Part shown: in pieces, positions 16,379 through 24,839 of the stretch | How the letters are laid out: each line of letters opens with the position of its first letter | How positions within the stretch are numbered: position 1 is the stretch's first letter | Assembly: GCF_020194175.1 (NCBI RefSeq) | Contig: NZ_JADYVX010000013.1 | Coordinates: 62,001-126,000, forward strand | DNA: 64,000 nt | Origin: Bradyrhizobium sp. BRP22 | GTDB taxonomy: Bacteria > Pseudomonadota > Alphaproteobacteria > Rhizobiales > Xanthobacteraceae | Direction of reading: 5' to 3' | Notes under the pieces: generated by a model | Databases searched by the model: none | Told to the model about the DNA's origin: nothing | The model's input: the letters and a program-made list of their open reading frames with translations, nothing else | Made by a program: the position numbers and the translations under genes

Positions 16379-17496
16379 TGGCTGGTTCTCTTATGTTGGC
16401 GCGAGCTTGCGACCTTGAGGAAATGGGTTCGGTAAATACGCTGGGCGAACCTACGCCCTTCGAGCCGCCGCTAACGTTATCCCGCGGCATAGTATCGTGG
16501 CTCAATGAGATCGCCGCTCCGCGCATGGTTCTGGAGAGCCGGCTTGGCGATAAACCGCTATCCATGCGAATGAACCGGCTTGTCTGGCAGGCGGACCGAT
16601 CTGCCGTCTCGATGCTTGACTGCGTATTTCGGGTCGGAGACGAAACGGCAGTCTTGTCGTTGCCTCGCTCGCTTGTGGAGACACTGATTTCGACAGTGCA
16701 GCATGGTCTCAACTTACCCTCCGACCCAACCCGTTCGCTCCTTCTCGAGCTTGCGCTTGAACCCTGGATCGCTCGACTAGAAAACCTGTTAGCACAGGAT
16801 TTACAACTTGTCCGCATGGACGAAGCGACGACCGAGGGCCCTTACCTGCAACTCGACATCGCCTACGGACCGCTCACGGGGAAGGGGCGCCTGTTCCTAT
16901 TCTCCTCGCTTGACGGTCCAGTCCCGCCTGCGTTCGGTGCGTTAGGGGCGTTAATTGGCCAGTTGCCGCGAGAGATGCGCAACCTTTCTCCGGAATTGCC
17001 TGTCATGGTTGCGAGAGAGATTGGCTCGCTGCGCGTGTCCGTCGCGCTTCTTCGTCAAGCACAGGCCGGCGACGCGCTGTTGCCGGACGTCGTTCCCTAT
17101 GCCCGTGACCAGGTCATCCTCACTGCGGACAAGTTATGGGCTCCGGCGCTGGTCGCCAGTGACAGATTGATCTTGCAGGGGCCGTTCCGCCTGCAGCCTC
17201 ACCCTCTAAAGTGTGCATATATGACGACACGATCCCAACTGCAGCAACCGATCCCGCCGTCGGAATCCGACATCGACAGCATTGAAATCACGCTCGTGTT
17301 TGAATGCGGCCGCTCGCCTGTCCCGCTGGGTACGTTAAGAAGAGCCAACGAAGGGCATGTGTTCGAACTCGGCCGCCCCCTGGACGGTCCGGTCGACATT
17401 ATTGCCAATGGTCGATTGATCGGCCGCGGCGATATCGTGCGTGTCGGTGAGGAACTGGCCATCAGGTTGCGCGGCAGGTTGGCGGTCAATGATTGA
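16378..17496 (+). CDS. rhcQ: T3SS C-ring protein RhcQ (SctQ)
   Basis: A 372-residue protein of the cytoplasmic pods/C-ring. The C-terminal SpoA domain is clear (GRPLDGPVDIIANGRLIGRG, VRVGEELAIRL), and a preceding second SpoA-like domain covers about residues 230-285. ATG 16378 is used, with a GTG at 16375 as alternative. It ends eight bases inside rhcR. Confidence 0.92.
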   Translation: MAGSLMLARACDLEEMGSVNTLGEPTPFEPPLTLSRGIVSWLNEIAAPRMVLESRLGDKPLSMRMNRLVWQADRSAVSMLDCVFRVGDETAVLSLPRSLVETLISTVQHGLNLPSDPTRSLLLELALEPWIARLENLLAQDLQLVRMDEATTEGPYLQLDIAYGPLTGKGRLFLFSSLDGPVPPAFGALGALIGQLPREMRNLSPELPVMVAREIGSLRVSVALLRQAQAGDALLPDVVPYARDQVILTADKLWAPALVASDRLILQGPFRLQPHPLKCAYMTTRSQLQQPIPPSESDIDSIEITLVFECGRSPVPLGTLRRANEGHVFELGRPLDGPVDIIANGRLIGRGDIVRVGEELAIRLRGRLAVND

Positions 17497-18154
17497 CATT
17501 CAACCGAGCATCGTTGCGCTTCTTGCGGTGACGGTCGGCCTTGGCCTGCTGGCGTTTGCGGTGGTCACAACGACGGCCTTCATCAAGGTGTCAGTTGTTC
17601 TCTTTCTGGTGCGCAACGCGCTCGGGACCCAGTCCATACCCCCGAACATCGTTCTGTATGGCGCTGCATTGATCCTTACCGTCTTCATCGGCGCCCCGGT
17701 GTTTGAGCAGACCTACAACCGCGTTACCGACCCGCAACTTCGCTACCAAACGTTCGATGACTGGGTGAATGCCGCCAAGGAGGGAAGCGAGCCGCTGCGC
17801 GCTCATCTTAAGAAGTTCACCAATGAGGAGCAGCGATCATTCTTCCTGTCGTCGACGGAACATGTCTGGTCGGAAGAGATGCGCGGCAAGGCGACGGCGG
17901 ATGATTTTGCGATTCTTATACCGTCCTTTCTGATCTCAGAACTCAGGCGTGCTTTTGAAATCGGATTCCTTCTCTACCTTCCATTCATCACGATCGATCT
18001 GATTGTAACGACGATCTTGATGGCCATGGGCATGTCAATGGTGTCACCAACAATGATATCTGTTCCTTTCAAGCTCTTCCTGTTCGTTACGATCGACGGC
18101 TGGTCGCGGCTCATGCACGGGTTGGTCCTAAGTTACGCAACGCCGGGAGGTTAA
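17489..18154 (+). CDS. rhcR: T3SS export apparatus protein RhcR (SctR)
   Basis: A 221-residue membrane protein, the core of the SctRST export pore. Typical sequences include TTTAFIKVSVVLFLVRNALG, NIVLYGAALILTVFI, ILIPSFLISELRRAFEIGFL and MAMGMSMVSPTMISVPFKL. Four membrane segments and the long periplasmic loop are in place. The ATG at 17489 overlaps rhcQ; the longer upstream frame is not needed. Confidence 0.97.
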   Translation: MIDIQPSIVALLAVTVGLGLLAFAVVTTTAFIKVSVVLFLVRNALGTQSIPPNIVLYGAALILTVFIGAPVFEQTYNRVTDPQLRYQTFDDWVNAAKEGSEPLRAHLKKFTNEEQRSFFLSSTEHVWSEEMRGKATADDFAILIPSFLISELRRAFEIGFLLYLPFITIDLIVTTILMAMGMSMVSPTMISVPFKLFLFVTIDGWSRLMHGLVLSYATPGG

Positions 18155-18155
18155 G

Positions 18156-18431
18156 ATGGATGAGGCCAGCATCCTCACTCACCTGAGCCGATCGCTCGTC
18201 CTCTTCATGATCTGGGTTCTGCCACCGCTCCTGGCAGCTCTCGTGGCCGGATTGGTTATCGGCATCATCCAGGCGGCAACGCAGCTTCAGGATCAAACGC
18301 TGCCCCTTACCGTGAAGCTCCTCGTCGTGGTCGCCGTGCTCGTCCTGTTTTCTCCGGTCCTGAGCGCCCCGCTCATCGAACAGGCCCAGCATATCTTCAC
18401 TGAGTTCCCCACTCTCACAGCAAGATACTAG
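18156..18431 (+). CDS. rhcS: T3SS export apparatus protein RhcS (SctS)
   Basis: A 91-residue protein with two membrane segments (LVLFMIWVLPPLLAALVAGL and LLVVVAVLVLFSPVLSAPL) and the family motif IGIIQAATQLQDQTLP. It starts one base after the rhcR stop. In most rhizobial clusters rhcT follows at once; here about 1 kb of effector-derived DNA intervenes. Confidence 0.97.
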   Translation: MDEASILTHLSRSLVLFMIWVLPPLLAALVAGLVIGIIQAATQLQDQTLPLTVKLLVVVAVLVLFSPVLSAPLIEQAQHIFTEFPTLTARY

Positions 18432-18509
18432 TGAGTTGAACGCGCGGCGGAACTTCCTGGCACAACATAGCGATTGCCGGCGCTCATTGTGATCACACGG
18501 GAAGGGAGT

Positions 18510-18558
18510 TCGTCAGCTTATCGAAAGCCAGCCGCAATAACATGGGAGGATACAGATC
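18510..18558 (+). promoter_or_regulatory. tts box inside the rhc operon, before the effector remnant
   Basis: The plus strand reads GTCAGCTTATCGAAAGCC, then AGCCGCAATAACATGGGAGG. It is a clear TtsI site downstream of rhcS, about 95 bases before the remnant's ATG. It could now also serve as a second promoter for rhcTU. Confidence 0.88.
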
Positions 18559-18606
18559 CAAAGTGACTTGCTCGGATCTGTGAGCCGACCGGATTCGGAG
18601 GGAAAG

Positions 18607-19220
18607 ATGGATCCGTTTTCGAAATCTCGATCCATTCGATCCAAATTTCGTAGCTTACTACGCGTTGCTAGAGCAGCAGCAGACGGAGCAGCCGGCGCAA
18701 GCCGACTTTGAGCAGCACTTGCACGATGCGCAACAGGGCAGGCCGGAACATCCGCAGCCTGAGGAGGTACCAGAGCCGAGACTTGACTCCGTATGGATGA
18801 GTTCTTCGGGCCGTATGATCTTTATGCCCCATATCATTGCTCGTGACGAGGAGGACCTCATCAGTGCGGGGGCGGAGGCGGTGTTGGCTCGCGGGATGAA
18901 GCCGCGCACCATCAAGGATTATCGCAGCGGTCTGCGCGCATTATCAGCGGCGCGGCAGCCGTACGGGTTAGGTCTTGCTGAACTGAGTGACGAGACTTTA
19001 AGAAAACATGCCGAAGCCTTGCTCCCGAGAAACCGCGACGGAAGAAAAGGATTGGGTATCCTCCAGAAGTACCGTGATGGGCCTGGCGGAGGGCACGTCG
19101 CGTGTTGGGCAAGGCAGCTCTCGGCAACCTGTGGACCAAACCGCCGATTCGCCAGTGCTAAGTGTGGATCAAGAGGACATTTGGCGAGCCATGCCTTTCG
19201 GCGATCAGATGTCAGCATAG
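18607..19220 (+). pseudogene. Decayed type III effector gene between rhcS and rhcT
   Basis: The ATG at 18607 lies behind GGAGGGAAAG, but its frame does not join the long frame, which reads FDPNFVAYYALLEQQQTEQP and QADFEQHLHDAQQG. A one-base shift near 18625-18640 would restore it. The middle (TIKDYRSGLRALSAARQPYG, LSDETLRKHAEALLPRNRD) resembles the helical repeats of the large effectors at 35 and 52.5 kb. Near 19060 the likely frame changes again to end in VLSVDQEDIWRAMPFGDQ, which recalls the IWQEL units of the effector at 10.1 kb. A remnant of about 200 codons, probably not functional. Confidence 0.65.
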
Positions 19221-19479
19221 CTCATTTGTCGGCTAGAATCATGCAGGTGCGTGGTTCGGGCCGGTGCTCTCCGTGAACTGGTCACATCTCGCCGCCGTAC
19301 AGGTGTGGCCTTGATAGGTGATTGAAGCCGACGTGATCCGCCATTTCGCGTCAAGGAACGTGTCGCTCAGCAAGGTTTGGAACGAACCCAGCCGATCTTT
19401 GCAGCCCTGTCGACATCTCACATCATGGTACGGCGAGCTGGGCCGGCTCGATTGCTGAAGAGCGAGAAACGGACGTCAG

Positions 19480-20295
19480 ATGTATGGTTTGTCACAGGCC
19501 GAGACGCAAGCTCTGATCCAGACGGCCATCGAGTTCGTCATTGCAGCCGGCCTTGCTGGGGCCCGGGCGCTCGGCATTATGTTGGTGCTTCCGGTATTTA
19601 CGCGGCCGCACATTAGCGGACTGATCCGTGCAAGCTTGACGATCGTTATTGGACTGCCTTGTCTGGCGCATATCAAGGATGGCCTGCAGACACTAGATCC
19701 GGGAAGCCGTATGATCGCTGTCTCGCTCCTCGGTCTCAAGGAGATATTCATCGGTCTGCTGTTCGGCATCTTGCTGAGCATACCGCTATGGAGCATCCAG
19801 GCAGTTGGTGACATCATCGACACCCAGCGAGGTATTTCGAGCCAGGTGGACGATCCGGCGACACGCAGCCAAGCTTCGGCGACGGGTCTTTTTCTCGGGA
19901 CTGCCGCTGTTACGATTTTCGTTCTGTCAGGTGGTTTGCGGACGATGGTCAGATGCCTCTATGGCAGCTATCTGATCTGGCCCGTGTATCGGCTATTGCC
20001 TTCCCTGACGAAGCAAGGGGCAATGGAATTTGTAGCGCTTCTCGACCACATCATGCATACGACACTGCTCGTCGCTGGGCCCGTGCTGGCTCTGCTGCTC
20101 CTGATCGAGGTAGCGCTCATGTTGCTCGGGCGCTTTGCGCCGCAAATCAAGCTGAATGATCTCTCCCCGACCATCAAGAATGTCGCCTTTGGCGTCATCA
20201 TGCTCAGCTACACCGTCTACCTCATCGAATACATGGGAGCAGAGATCGTCCACTTCAACGGCGTGCTGGAGTGGCTTGACAAGTTCTTGAAATGA
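19480..20295 (+). CDS. rhcT: T3SS export apparatus protein RhcT (SctT)
   Basis: A 271-residue protein with six or more membrane segments. Family signatures include GLAGARALGIMLVLPVFTRP, LLGLKEIFIGLLFGILLSIP and AVGDIIDTQRGISSQVDDPA. It ends four bases into rhcU (ATGA overlap). The ribosome site is weak. It is separated from rhcS by an effector remnant, so its supply of transcript may depend on the internal tts box. Confidence 0.95.
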   Translation: MYGLSQAETQALIQTAIEFVIAAGLAGARALGIMLVLPVFTRPHISGLIRASLTIVIGLPCLAHIKDGLQTLDPGSRMIAVSLLGLKEIFIGLLFGILLSIPLWSIQAVGDIIDTQRGISSQVDDPATRSQASATGLFLGTAAVTIFVLSGGLRTMVRCLYGSYLIWPVYRLLPSLTKQGAMEFVALLDHIMHTTLLVAGPVLALLLLIEVALMLLGRFAPQIKLNDLSPTIKNVAFGVIMLSYTVYLIEYMGAEIVHFNGVLEWLDKFLK

Positions 20296-21326
20296 ACGAC
20301 TCCAGCGAAGAAAAGAAGCTTCCACCAACTCCGAAGAAGCTGCGGGACGCGCGCAAGAAAGGGCAGAGCCCGCGCAGCGCCGACTTTGTGAGCGCGGCCA
20401 GCATTTGCGCCGGTCTCGGCTGCCTATGCTTCAGAGCGGGCGCGATCGAAGACGGGTGGCGTGAAGCGGTACAGCTCATCGACAAGCTGCAGGCGGAGCC
20501 CTTCAATAGTGCGGTCCGCCAGGCGCTGGTCGGATTGATCGACCTTTCTATGGCGACCGTCGCGCCAATCATCGGAGCGGCGGTGGTCGCAGCCGTCCTG
20601 GCCAGTGTCTTGGGCACGGGCGGGCTGACGTTTTCCGTCGAGCCGCTGAAACCAAGCTTCGAGAAGCTAGATCCTGTAAAAGGGTTGAAACGGATTGTCT
20701 CTCAGCGATCACTTGTCGAGCTTGGCAAGTCGCTAATCAAAGTGTTCGTTCTCGGCGCAACCCTCTTTCTCACTGTGGTCGCAAGTTGGAAAGCGCTGGT
20801 GTACTTGCCTGTCTGCGGTTTGGGTTGTTTCGGTTTTGTCTTCAACGAGCTCGAAGCTCTGATCGCGATTGCGGCCGGCGCCTTTCTGATCGGCGGGTTG
20901 ACTGATATACTAATTCAGCGCTGGTTATTTTTGCGCGACATGCGCATGACAGAGAGCGAAGCGAAGCGCGAGTCTAAAGAACAGGAAGGCAATCCGCAAA
21001 TAAAGGGTGAACACCGTCGGCTCCGTCGGGAATCGGCGAACGAGTCACCGCTTGGCATCCACCGGGCCACGTTGATAGTGACGGGGCCCGCGATGTTGAT
21101 TGGGCTGCGCTACGTTCGTGGTGAGACCGGCGTCCCGGTAATGGTGTGCCGCGGCGAGGGCGAAGTTGCTTTGCGACTGATCGGTGAGGCGCGGGCGCTG
21201 CGTCTGAGCATTTTCGAGGACCCTGTCTTGGCGCGTCAGCTGATCAAGGCCACGATGGGGAAGGCCGTTCCGATGGATTGTTTCGAGAGGGCTGCAAAGG
21301 CAGTCTTTGCCGCCGGCCTGGTCTAG
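20292..21326 (+). CDS. rhcU: T3SS switch protein RhcU (SctU) lacking the NPTH cleavage motif
   Basis: A 344-residue FlhB/SctU protein with the usual start (EEKKLPPTPKKLRDARKKGQ), four membrane segments, and the cytoplasmic linker (MTESEAKRESKEQEGNPQIK). In the family the cytoplasmic domain cleaves itself in NPTH to switch substrate class. Here the aligned place reads LIVTGPAMLIGLRYVRGET: Asn is Gly and His is Met (residues about 265-268), with one residue fewer. Downstream sequence is otherwise normal, so the gene seems alive but unable to autocleave. It is the last gene of the operon. Confidence 0.93.
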   Translation: MNDSSEEKKLPPTPKKLRDARKKGQSPRSADFVSAASICAGLGCLCFRAGAIEDGWREAVQLIDKLQAEPFNSAVRQALVGLIDLSMATVAPIIGAAVVAAVLASVLGTGGLTFSVEPLKPSFEKLDPVKGLKRIVSQRSLVELGKSLIKVFVLGATLFLTVVASWKALVYLPVCGLGCFGFVFNELEALIAIAAGAFLIGGLTDILIQRWLFLRDMRMTESEAKRESKEQEGNPQIKGEHRRLRRESANESPLGIHRATLIVTGPAMLIGLRYVRGETGVPVMVCRGEGEVALRLIGEARALRLSIFEDPVLARQLIKATMGKAVPMDCFERAAKAVFAAGLV

Positions 21327-21493
21327 CTTGGCTGCGCAAAATCGACGCGTTCGGGCCTTTGATCAAAACCCAAGTCACCGAACCTGATGTGCAAGGGGCA
21401 GCGAACGGCGGGCTTCTAGGGGGCTCGTCTGCTAATTGCGAGACGGCCATTGAGCAGAATATCAACCAACGGCGCTCAGGGCTCACGAGCCGC

Positions 21494-22126
21494 TCACGGC
21501 GCTTCTGGCGGAACCCTGTTCTGAGTTCCATCTTCCAAGTTGCTCTTGGTGCTCGGCGTAGGGCTCCCGCGTGGACTAAGGGGAAGCGCCGCGCGATCGC
21601 CACTCGTTGGCATGACAGCTCTATTGCCTAGTAAGTCGCCGGGATCGTTGACCATCACTGCGAGGTTATTCCGGATCGAGCAGCCAAGCGTTGGATTGAA
21701 AGAATTGTCGTTTACTGAAGGGCCAGCGATCGAAAGCGGTAGACAGACGGCAGGATGTGCTTCGTAGGTGATCGCCTCGATCCGTACGCCGAAGTGCGCC
21801 GGCCGATCGACGGGGGGAGCGGACAGGCGGATATTGTAAGGGGCAATGCCCATCGCGCGGGCCTCATGGGCCACCTGCGCAATGAGCCGGGGTGAGCCAG
21901 TGAGATCGAGATGGAGTGCATCCCGCCGATCGCGGCTGGCGTCCGCGATGAAATCCCGCAGACGATACCTCTCGGCGCGACGAAGGCCCGGTAGCAGCAA
22001 GACAGCGGTCTTCTGCTCCACCTCGATGGCTTGGTTGGCCGGCCCAGAATAGATCGCAGCACCATTTGTGCATCCGCCTACGACCGCCGTAACAGCGATC
22101 AAATAGCACAGGTGTCGCAAGCTCAT
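21494..22126 (-). CDS. CpaD-like pilus/secretin lipoprotein
   Basis: A 210-residue lipoprotein: signal MSLRHLCYLIAVTAVVGGC with a lipobox ending in Cys 19, and a middle region (LHLDLTGSPRLIAQVAHEAR) plus CSIRNNLAVMVNDPGDLLG near the end, the latter a signature I associate with CpaD of Tad pili. AGGACC lies before the ATG. It follows rhcC2 after 10 bases. In Tad systems CpaD assists the CpaC secretin, so this protein probably assists RhcC2 in the outer membrane. Confidence 0.75.
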   Translation of the reverse strand: MSLRHLCYLIAVTAVVGGCTNGAAIYSGPANQAIEVEQKTAVLLLPGLRRAERYRLRDFIADASRDRRDALHLDLTGSPRLIAQVAHEARAMGIAPYNIRLSAPPVDRPAHFGVRIEAITYEAHPAVCLPLSIAGPSVNDNSFNPTLGCSIRNNLAVMVNDPGDLLGNRAVMPTSGDRAALPLSPRGSPTPSTKSNLEDGTQNRVPPEAP

Positions 22127-22136
22127 TCGCGGGTCC

Positions 22137-23594
22137 TCATTCGATGATAAAGCTGGCACCGCTGGTCGCGGCTGGTAGCCCGGTGCGGGGAGCATCGCGG
22201 CCTCGCGGCGAACTCGCCAACGTGTTCGTCAAAGTGCGCCCTGCGTCTGAAGGCGGTCCGATGCGGTCAGTGGGCGCGCTCATCTTGCTCGGACTCGACC
22301 CCGGTCGGACGATGTACGGCGTGACAATAATGACGAGCTCCGTCTCCTGCTTTTGAAATGAGGAGGAGCGAAACAGCGCCCCCAGGATCGGCACATCGCC
22401 TAACCAAGGAAAAGTATTAACGTCAGTGTTGAAATTGCGCCTGATGAGCCCCCCGATTGCAAAGCTTTGACCGCTGGCAAGCTCGACCACGGTACTGGCA
22501 CGCCGTGTGGAGAGACCAGGCACAGATATTCCGTTAACGCTGACTTCACCTTCTTTCGACAACTCGCTGACTTCAGGCTTCACCTGGATATTGATCTGAT
22601 TGTTGCTGAGAACGGTCGGGACGAACTCCAGGCTGATTCCGAATTGACGGAATTGGACTGAGACTTGCCGATTGTCCTGCATGACTGGAATTGGAAATTC
22701 GCCGCCTGCCAGGAAACTTGCTGATTGGCCAGACATGGCGGTAAGATTCGGTTCAGCCAAGACAGACGCGAGGTGCTCGTTGGCGAGTGCGTCAAGAACG
22801 GCACTGACGTTGGCACTGCCAACTCCGAATCCGATGCTTGCCGTGCCGCCGCCACGACCAGCGCCGGCACCGCCAGGTTTGCCACTGCTGAAGCCGAAAA
22901 CGAAAGCGCCGTTTTGACCCGAGGCAGAGAGGTTAATCCCGAGCTCCTTCATCGCGCTGCGCGAGACCTCGGCTACGCGCACGCTCAAGTTGACCTGTAA
23001 TGAGCCGGCCACCTGGATCCTGTTCACGACCAGCGCACCCGCACCGAGAAACTGCTCCGTGATCTTCTTGGCGCTCTCGACGACTTCGGCGTTGGGCGCT
23101 ATCCCGCTTAGAATCGCGCCGCGTGGTGTATAGATGACTTGGATTGGATAGTCCCCGAGCTCCGCCTTCAACGCGGCGCGCAGATCATCGATAGGTTCGC
23201 TGACGACAATACGAAGCTCGGCTAAAGCCTCTCCATTATCGTTCAAAGCGAAGAAGCTGGTCCGTCCCGACTTTTTTCCAAACACGAAGATGGTCGTGTT
23301 CGACGGCGCCTGATAGTCCGCGATCGTCGGGTCGGCAACAAAGATGCTCGCCGCCGGCGCTGGAAGATGAACGGTCTTGCCTTGAGAGGAGGAAAGACTC
23401 AGAGTTCCGCTAAGGCTGTCAGAACTCGCGCGCGGCGCCCGCTGACTAGCGTCCCGTTTCATCTGAGCTGCGGCGGTCAAAGGAAATAGCAGAGCGAGCG
23501 TGCACAGAGCACCGAAAAGACGGGGAAGAATGGCAGATGTGACGGAGTTCGGCCGTCTGCGGCTGCCAAGATCAGTATCAAAGATGAACTTCAA
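22137..23594 (-). CDS. rhcC2: Secretin C-terminal half RhcC2 (SctC)
   Basis: A 485-residue outer-membrane secretin. After a signal region (LFGALCTLALLFPLTAAAQ) come a CpaC-like N domain (LPAPAASIFVADPTIADYQA), a BON-like piece, and the secretin gate (LASVLAEPNLTAMSGQSASF, GGEFPIPVMQDN, LSTRRASTVVELASGQSFAI, TELVIIVTPYIVRP). It pairs with NolW, which supplies N0/N1. Similarity to CpaC, with a CpaD-like gene downstream, suggests a Tad-type origin for this half. The start is an apparent TTG at 23594; no better start lies ahead of the signal peptide. It follows ttsI by 27 bases. Confidence 0.9.
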   Translation of the reverse strand: MKFIFDTDLGSRRRPNSVTSAILPRLFGALCTLALLFPLTAAAQMKRDASQRAPRASSDSLSGTLSLSSSQGKTVHLPAPAASIFVADPTIADYQAPSNTTIFVFGKKSGRTSFFALNDNGEALAELRIVVSEPIDDLRAALKAELGDYPIQVIYTPRGAILSGIAPNAEVVESAKKITEQFLGAGALVVNRIQVAGSLQVNLSVRVAEVSRSAMKELGINLSASGQNGAFVFGFSSGKPGGAGAGRGGGTASIGFGVGSANVSAVLDALANEHLASVLAEPNLTAMSGQSASFLAGGEFPIPVMQDNRQVSVQFRQFGISLEFVPTVLSNNQINIQVKPEVSELSKEGEVSVNGISVPGLSTRRASTVVELASGQSFAIGGLIRRNFNTDVNTFPWLGDVPILGALFRSSSFQKQETELVIIVTPYIVRPGSSPSKMSAPTDRIGPPSDAGRTLTNTLASSPRGRDAPRTGLPAATSGASFIIE

Positions 23595-23621
23595 GGGTGC
23601 GTTGCTTTCGAGTTCGGCCGG

Positions 23622-24311
23622 CTAGGCGGCGGATGCTGCGCTATCCAGTTCAAGCGCGTAACCGACGCCACGCGCGGTTTTGATCCGCACCGTCGCACCC
23701 GACTGGTTCAAATGAATGCGTAAGCGATAGATTCCTACTTCCAGGGCGTTGGTCGAAACTTCGTCGTCAAACGCATAGAGGCCTTCCTCCAGTGACGCTC
23801 GCGGCACGGTGCGCCCTGCGCGGCTGAGCAGATGTTCAAGAATGCAGATTTCGCGGCGCGCAATCCTTAATGGCCGACCATCAACTGAGACTTGCCGGCC
23901 GATAGGGTCAAAATGTAGATTGCCGAACATAACGACGGGTGCCGTCATTTGCGTCGATCGCCGCAAGATGGCTCGCATGCGAGCGATGAGCTCATCGATA
24001 GACAACGGCTTAGGCAGGAAATCGTCGGCACCACCATTGAAGATCGCAATCCGTCTGCCGAGATCGTTCAGACTGCTCATCATCATCGCGGGTGTCGAGC
24101 ATCCCTCGCGTCTCAACTGCTTCAGCCAGTCCAAGCCATCTCCATCCGGCAGAACCAGCTCGAGCAAGAGCACGTGATAGCTAGCGCAGCCTAGAGCAAT
24201 CTCCGCTTCGTCAAGGGTGCGGATGACATCCACGGCAAAACCGCGAGCCAATAGCGCTTCCTTTACAGCGCGCGCAAAGTCCGCATCACGATCAACTAGG
24301 AGAATTCGCAT
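23622..24311 (-). CDS. ttsI: T3SS transcription activator TtsI
   Basis: A 229-residue OmpR-type regulator: receiver domain (residues 1-115, MRILLVDRDADFARAV to PKPLSIDELIARMRAILRR) and winged-helix DNA-binding domain (about 125-225; RREICILEHLLSRAGR, YRLRIHLNQSGATVRIKTAR). The usual phospho-accepting Asp is replaced by Glu 51 in HVLLLELVLPDGDG, as I recall for other TtsI proteins, suggesting activity without a kinase. It binds tts boxes and is normally induced by NodD and flavonoids through a nod box. Probably co-transcribed with rhcC2 and the cpaD-like gene. Confidence 0.95.
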   Translation of the reverse strand: MRILLVDRDADFARAVKEALLARGFAVDVIRTLDEAEIALGCASYHVLLLELVLPDGDGLDWLKQLRREGCSTPAMMMSSLNDLGRRIAIFNGGADDFLPKPLSIDELIARMRAILRRSTQMTAPVVMFGNLHFDPIGRQVSVDGRPLRIARREICILEHLLSRAGRTVPRASLEEGLYAFDDEVSTNALEVGIYRLRIHLNQSGATVRIKTARGVGYALELDSAASAA

Positions 24312-24351
24312 TTCATCGCCTCTCGTCCATCCACGCCAAGACCTGAGCGCG

Positions 24352-24735
24352 TCACGATCGATTATGAGGTGCGAGGAAACTGAGAAACGTTCGCCTCGGC
24401 GTAAATCTCGCGAGCCAGGAGCGAGGAAGAAGAACAGGGTATCTGGCGACCAATCTTAGTGAATCTGTCGCTATCCGATTGGTAACTGCGACGGACCGCC
24501 TGGGACCGCGCGCGTCGACAGCGACGCTGGCATGCTCCTTGTGCCGAGAATAACGCCAGAATCGATTCACTGCGTCCAAGGGCATCGTACGCTGATGTAA
24601 CTGCGCGCCAATCGCAGCGGTGTTTGCAACCACTGACCCGGCGGCGGCTTCGAGATCACCATAACACGTATTCGAAGCCAAAGCGTAGGAGATAATGGCT
24701 GGAGTTGTAATTGAACGGACAGGTGAGATCGACAT
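24352..24735 (-). CDS. Small hypothetical protein upstream of ttsI
   Basis: A possible 127-residue protein beginning MSISPVRSITTPAII, with CGGAGAG eight bases before the ATG at 24735. It ends 40 bases ahead of ttsI on the same strand. The first half (LEAAAGSVVANTAAIGAQLH) looks protein-like; the last 40 residues are Arg-rich and less convincing. No family is recognised. It may be a real leader gene of the ttsI transcript, or chance. Confidence 0.35.
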   Translation of the reverse strand: MSISPVRSITTPAIISYALASNTCYGDLEAAAGSVVANTAAIGAQLHQRTMPLDAVNRFWRYSRHKEHASVAVDARGPRRSVAVTNRIATDSLRLVARYPVLLPRSWLARFTPRRTFLSFLAPHNRS

Positions 24736-24839
24736 TTGAAGCTCTCCGACTTGCCTTAGTCCGCGGTCTTGAATGCCGTCGATCTTGTGGCCTCGCCAAA
24801 TCACGACAGACGCAGTTTCTTCCGCGTTTAAGGGCAAAT

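Noticed and set aside
24476..24522. Possible nod box upstream of ttsI (minus strand TTACCAATCG)
   Set aside because: Only about nine bases of one end match the consensus; the ATC-AAACAATCG centre is missing, so I could not support it although a nod box is expected near here.
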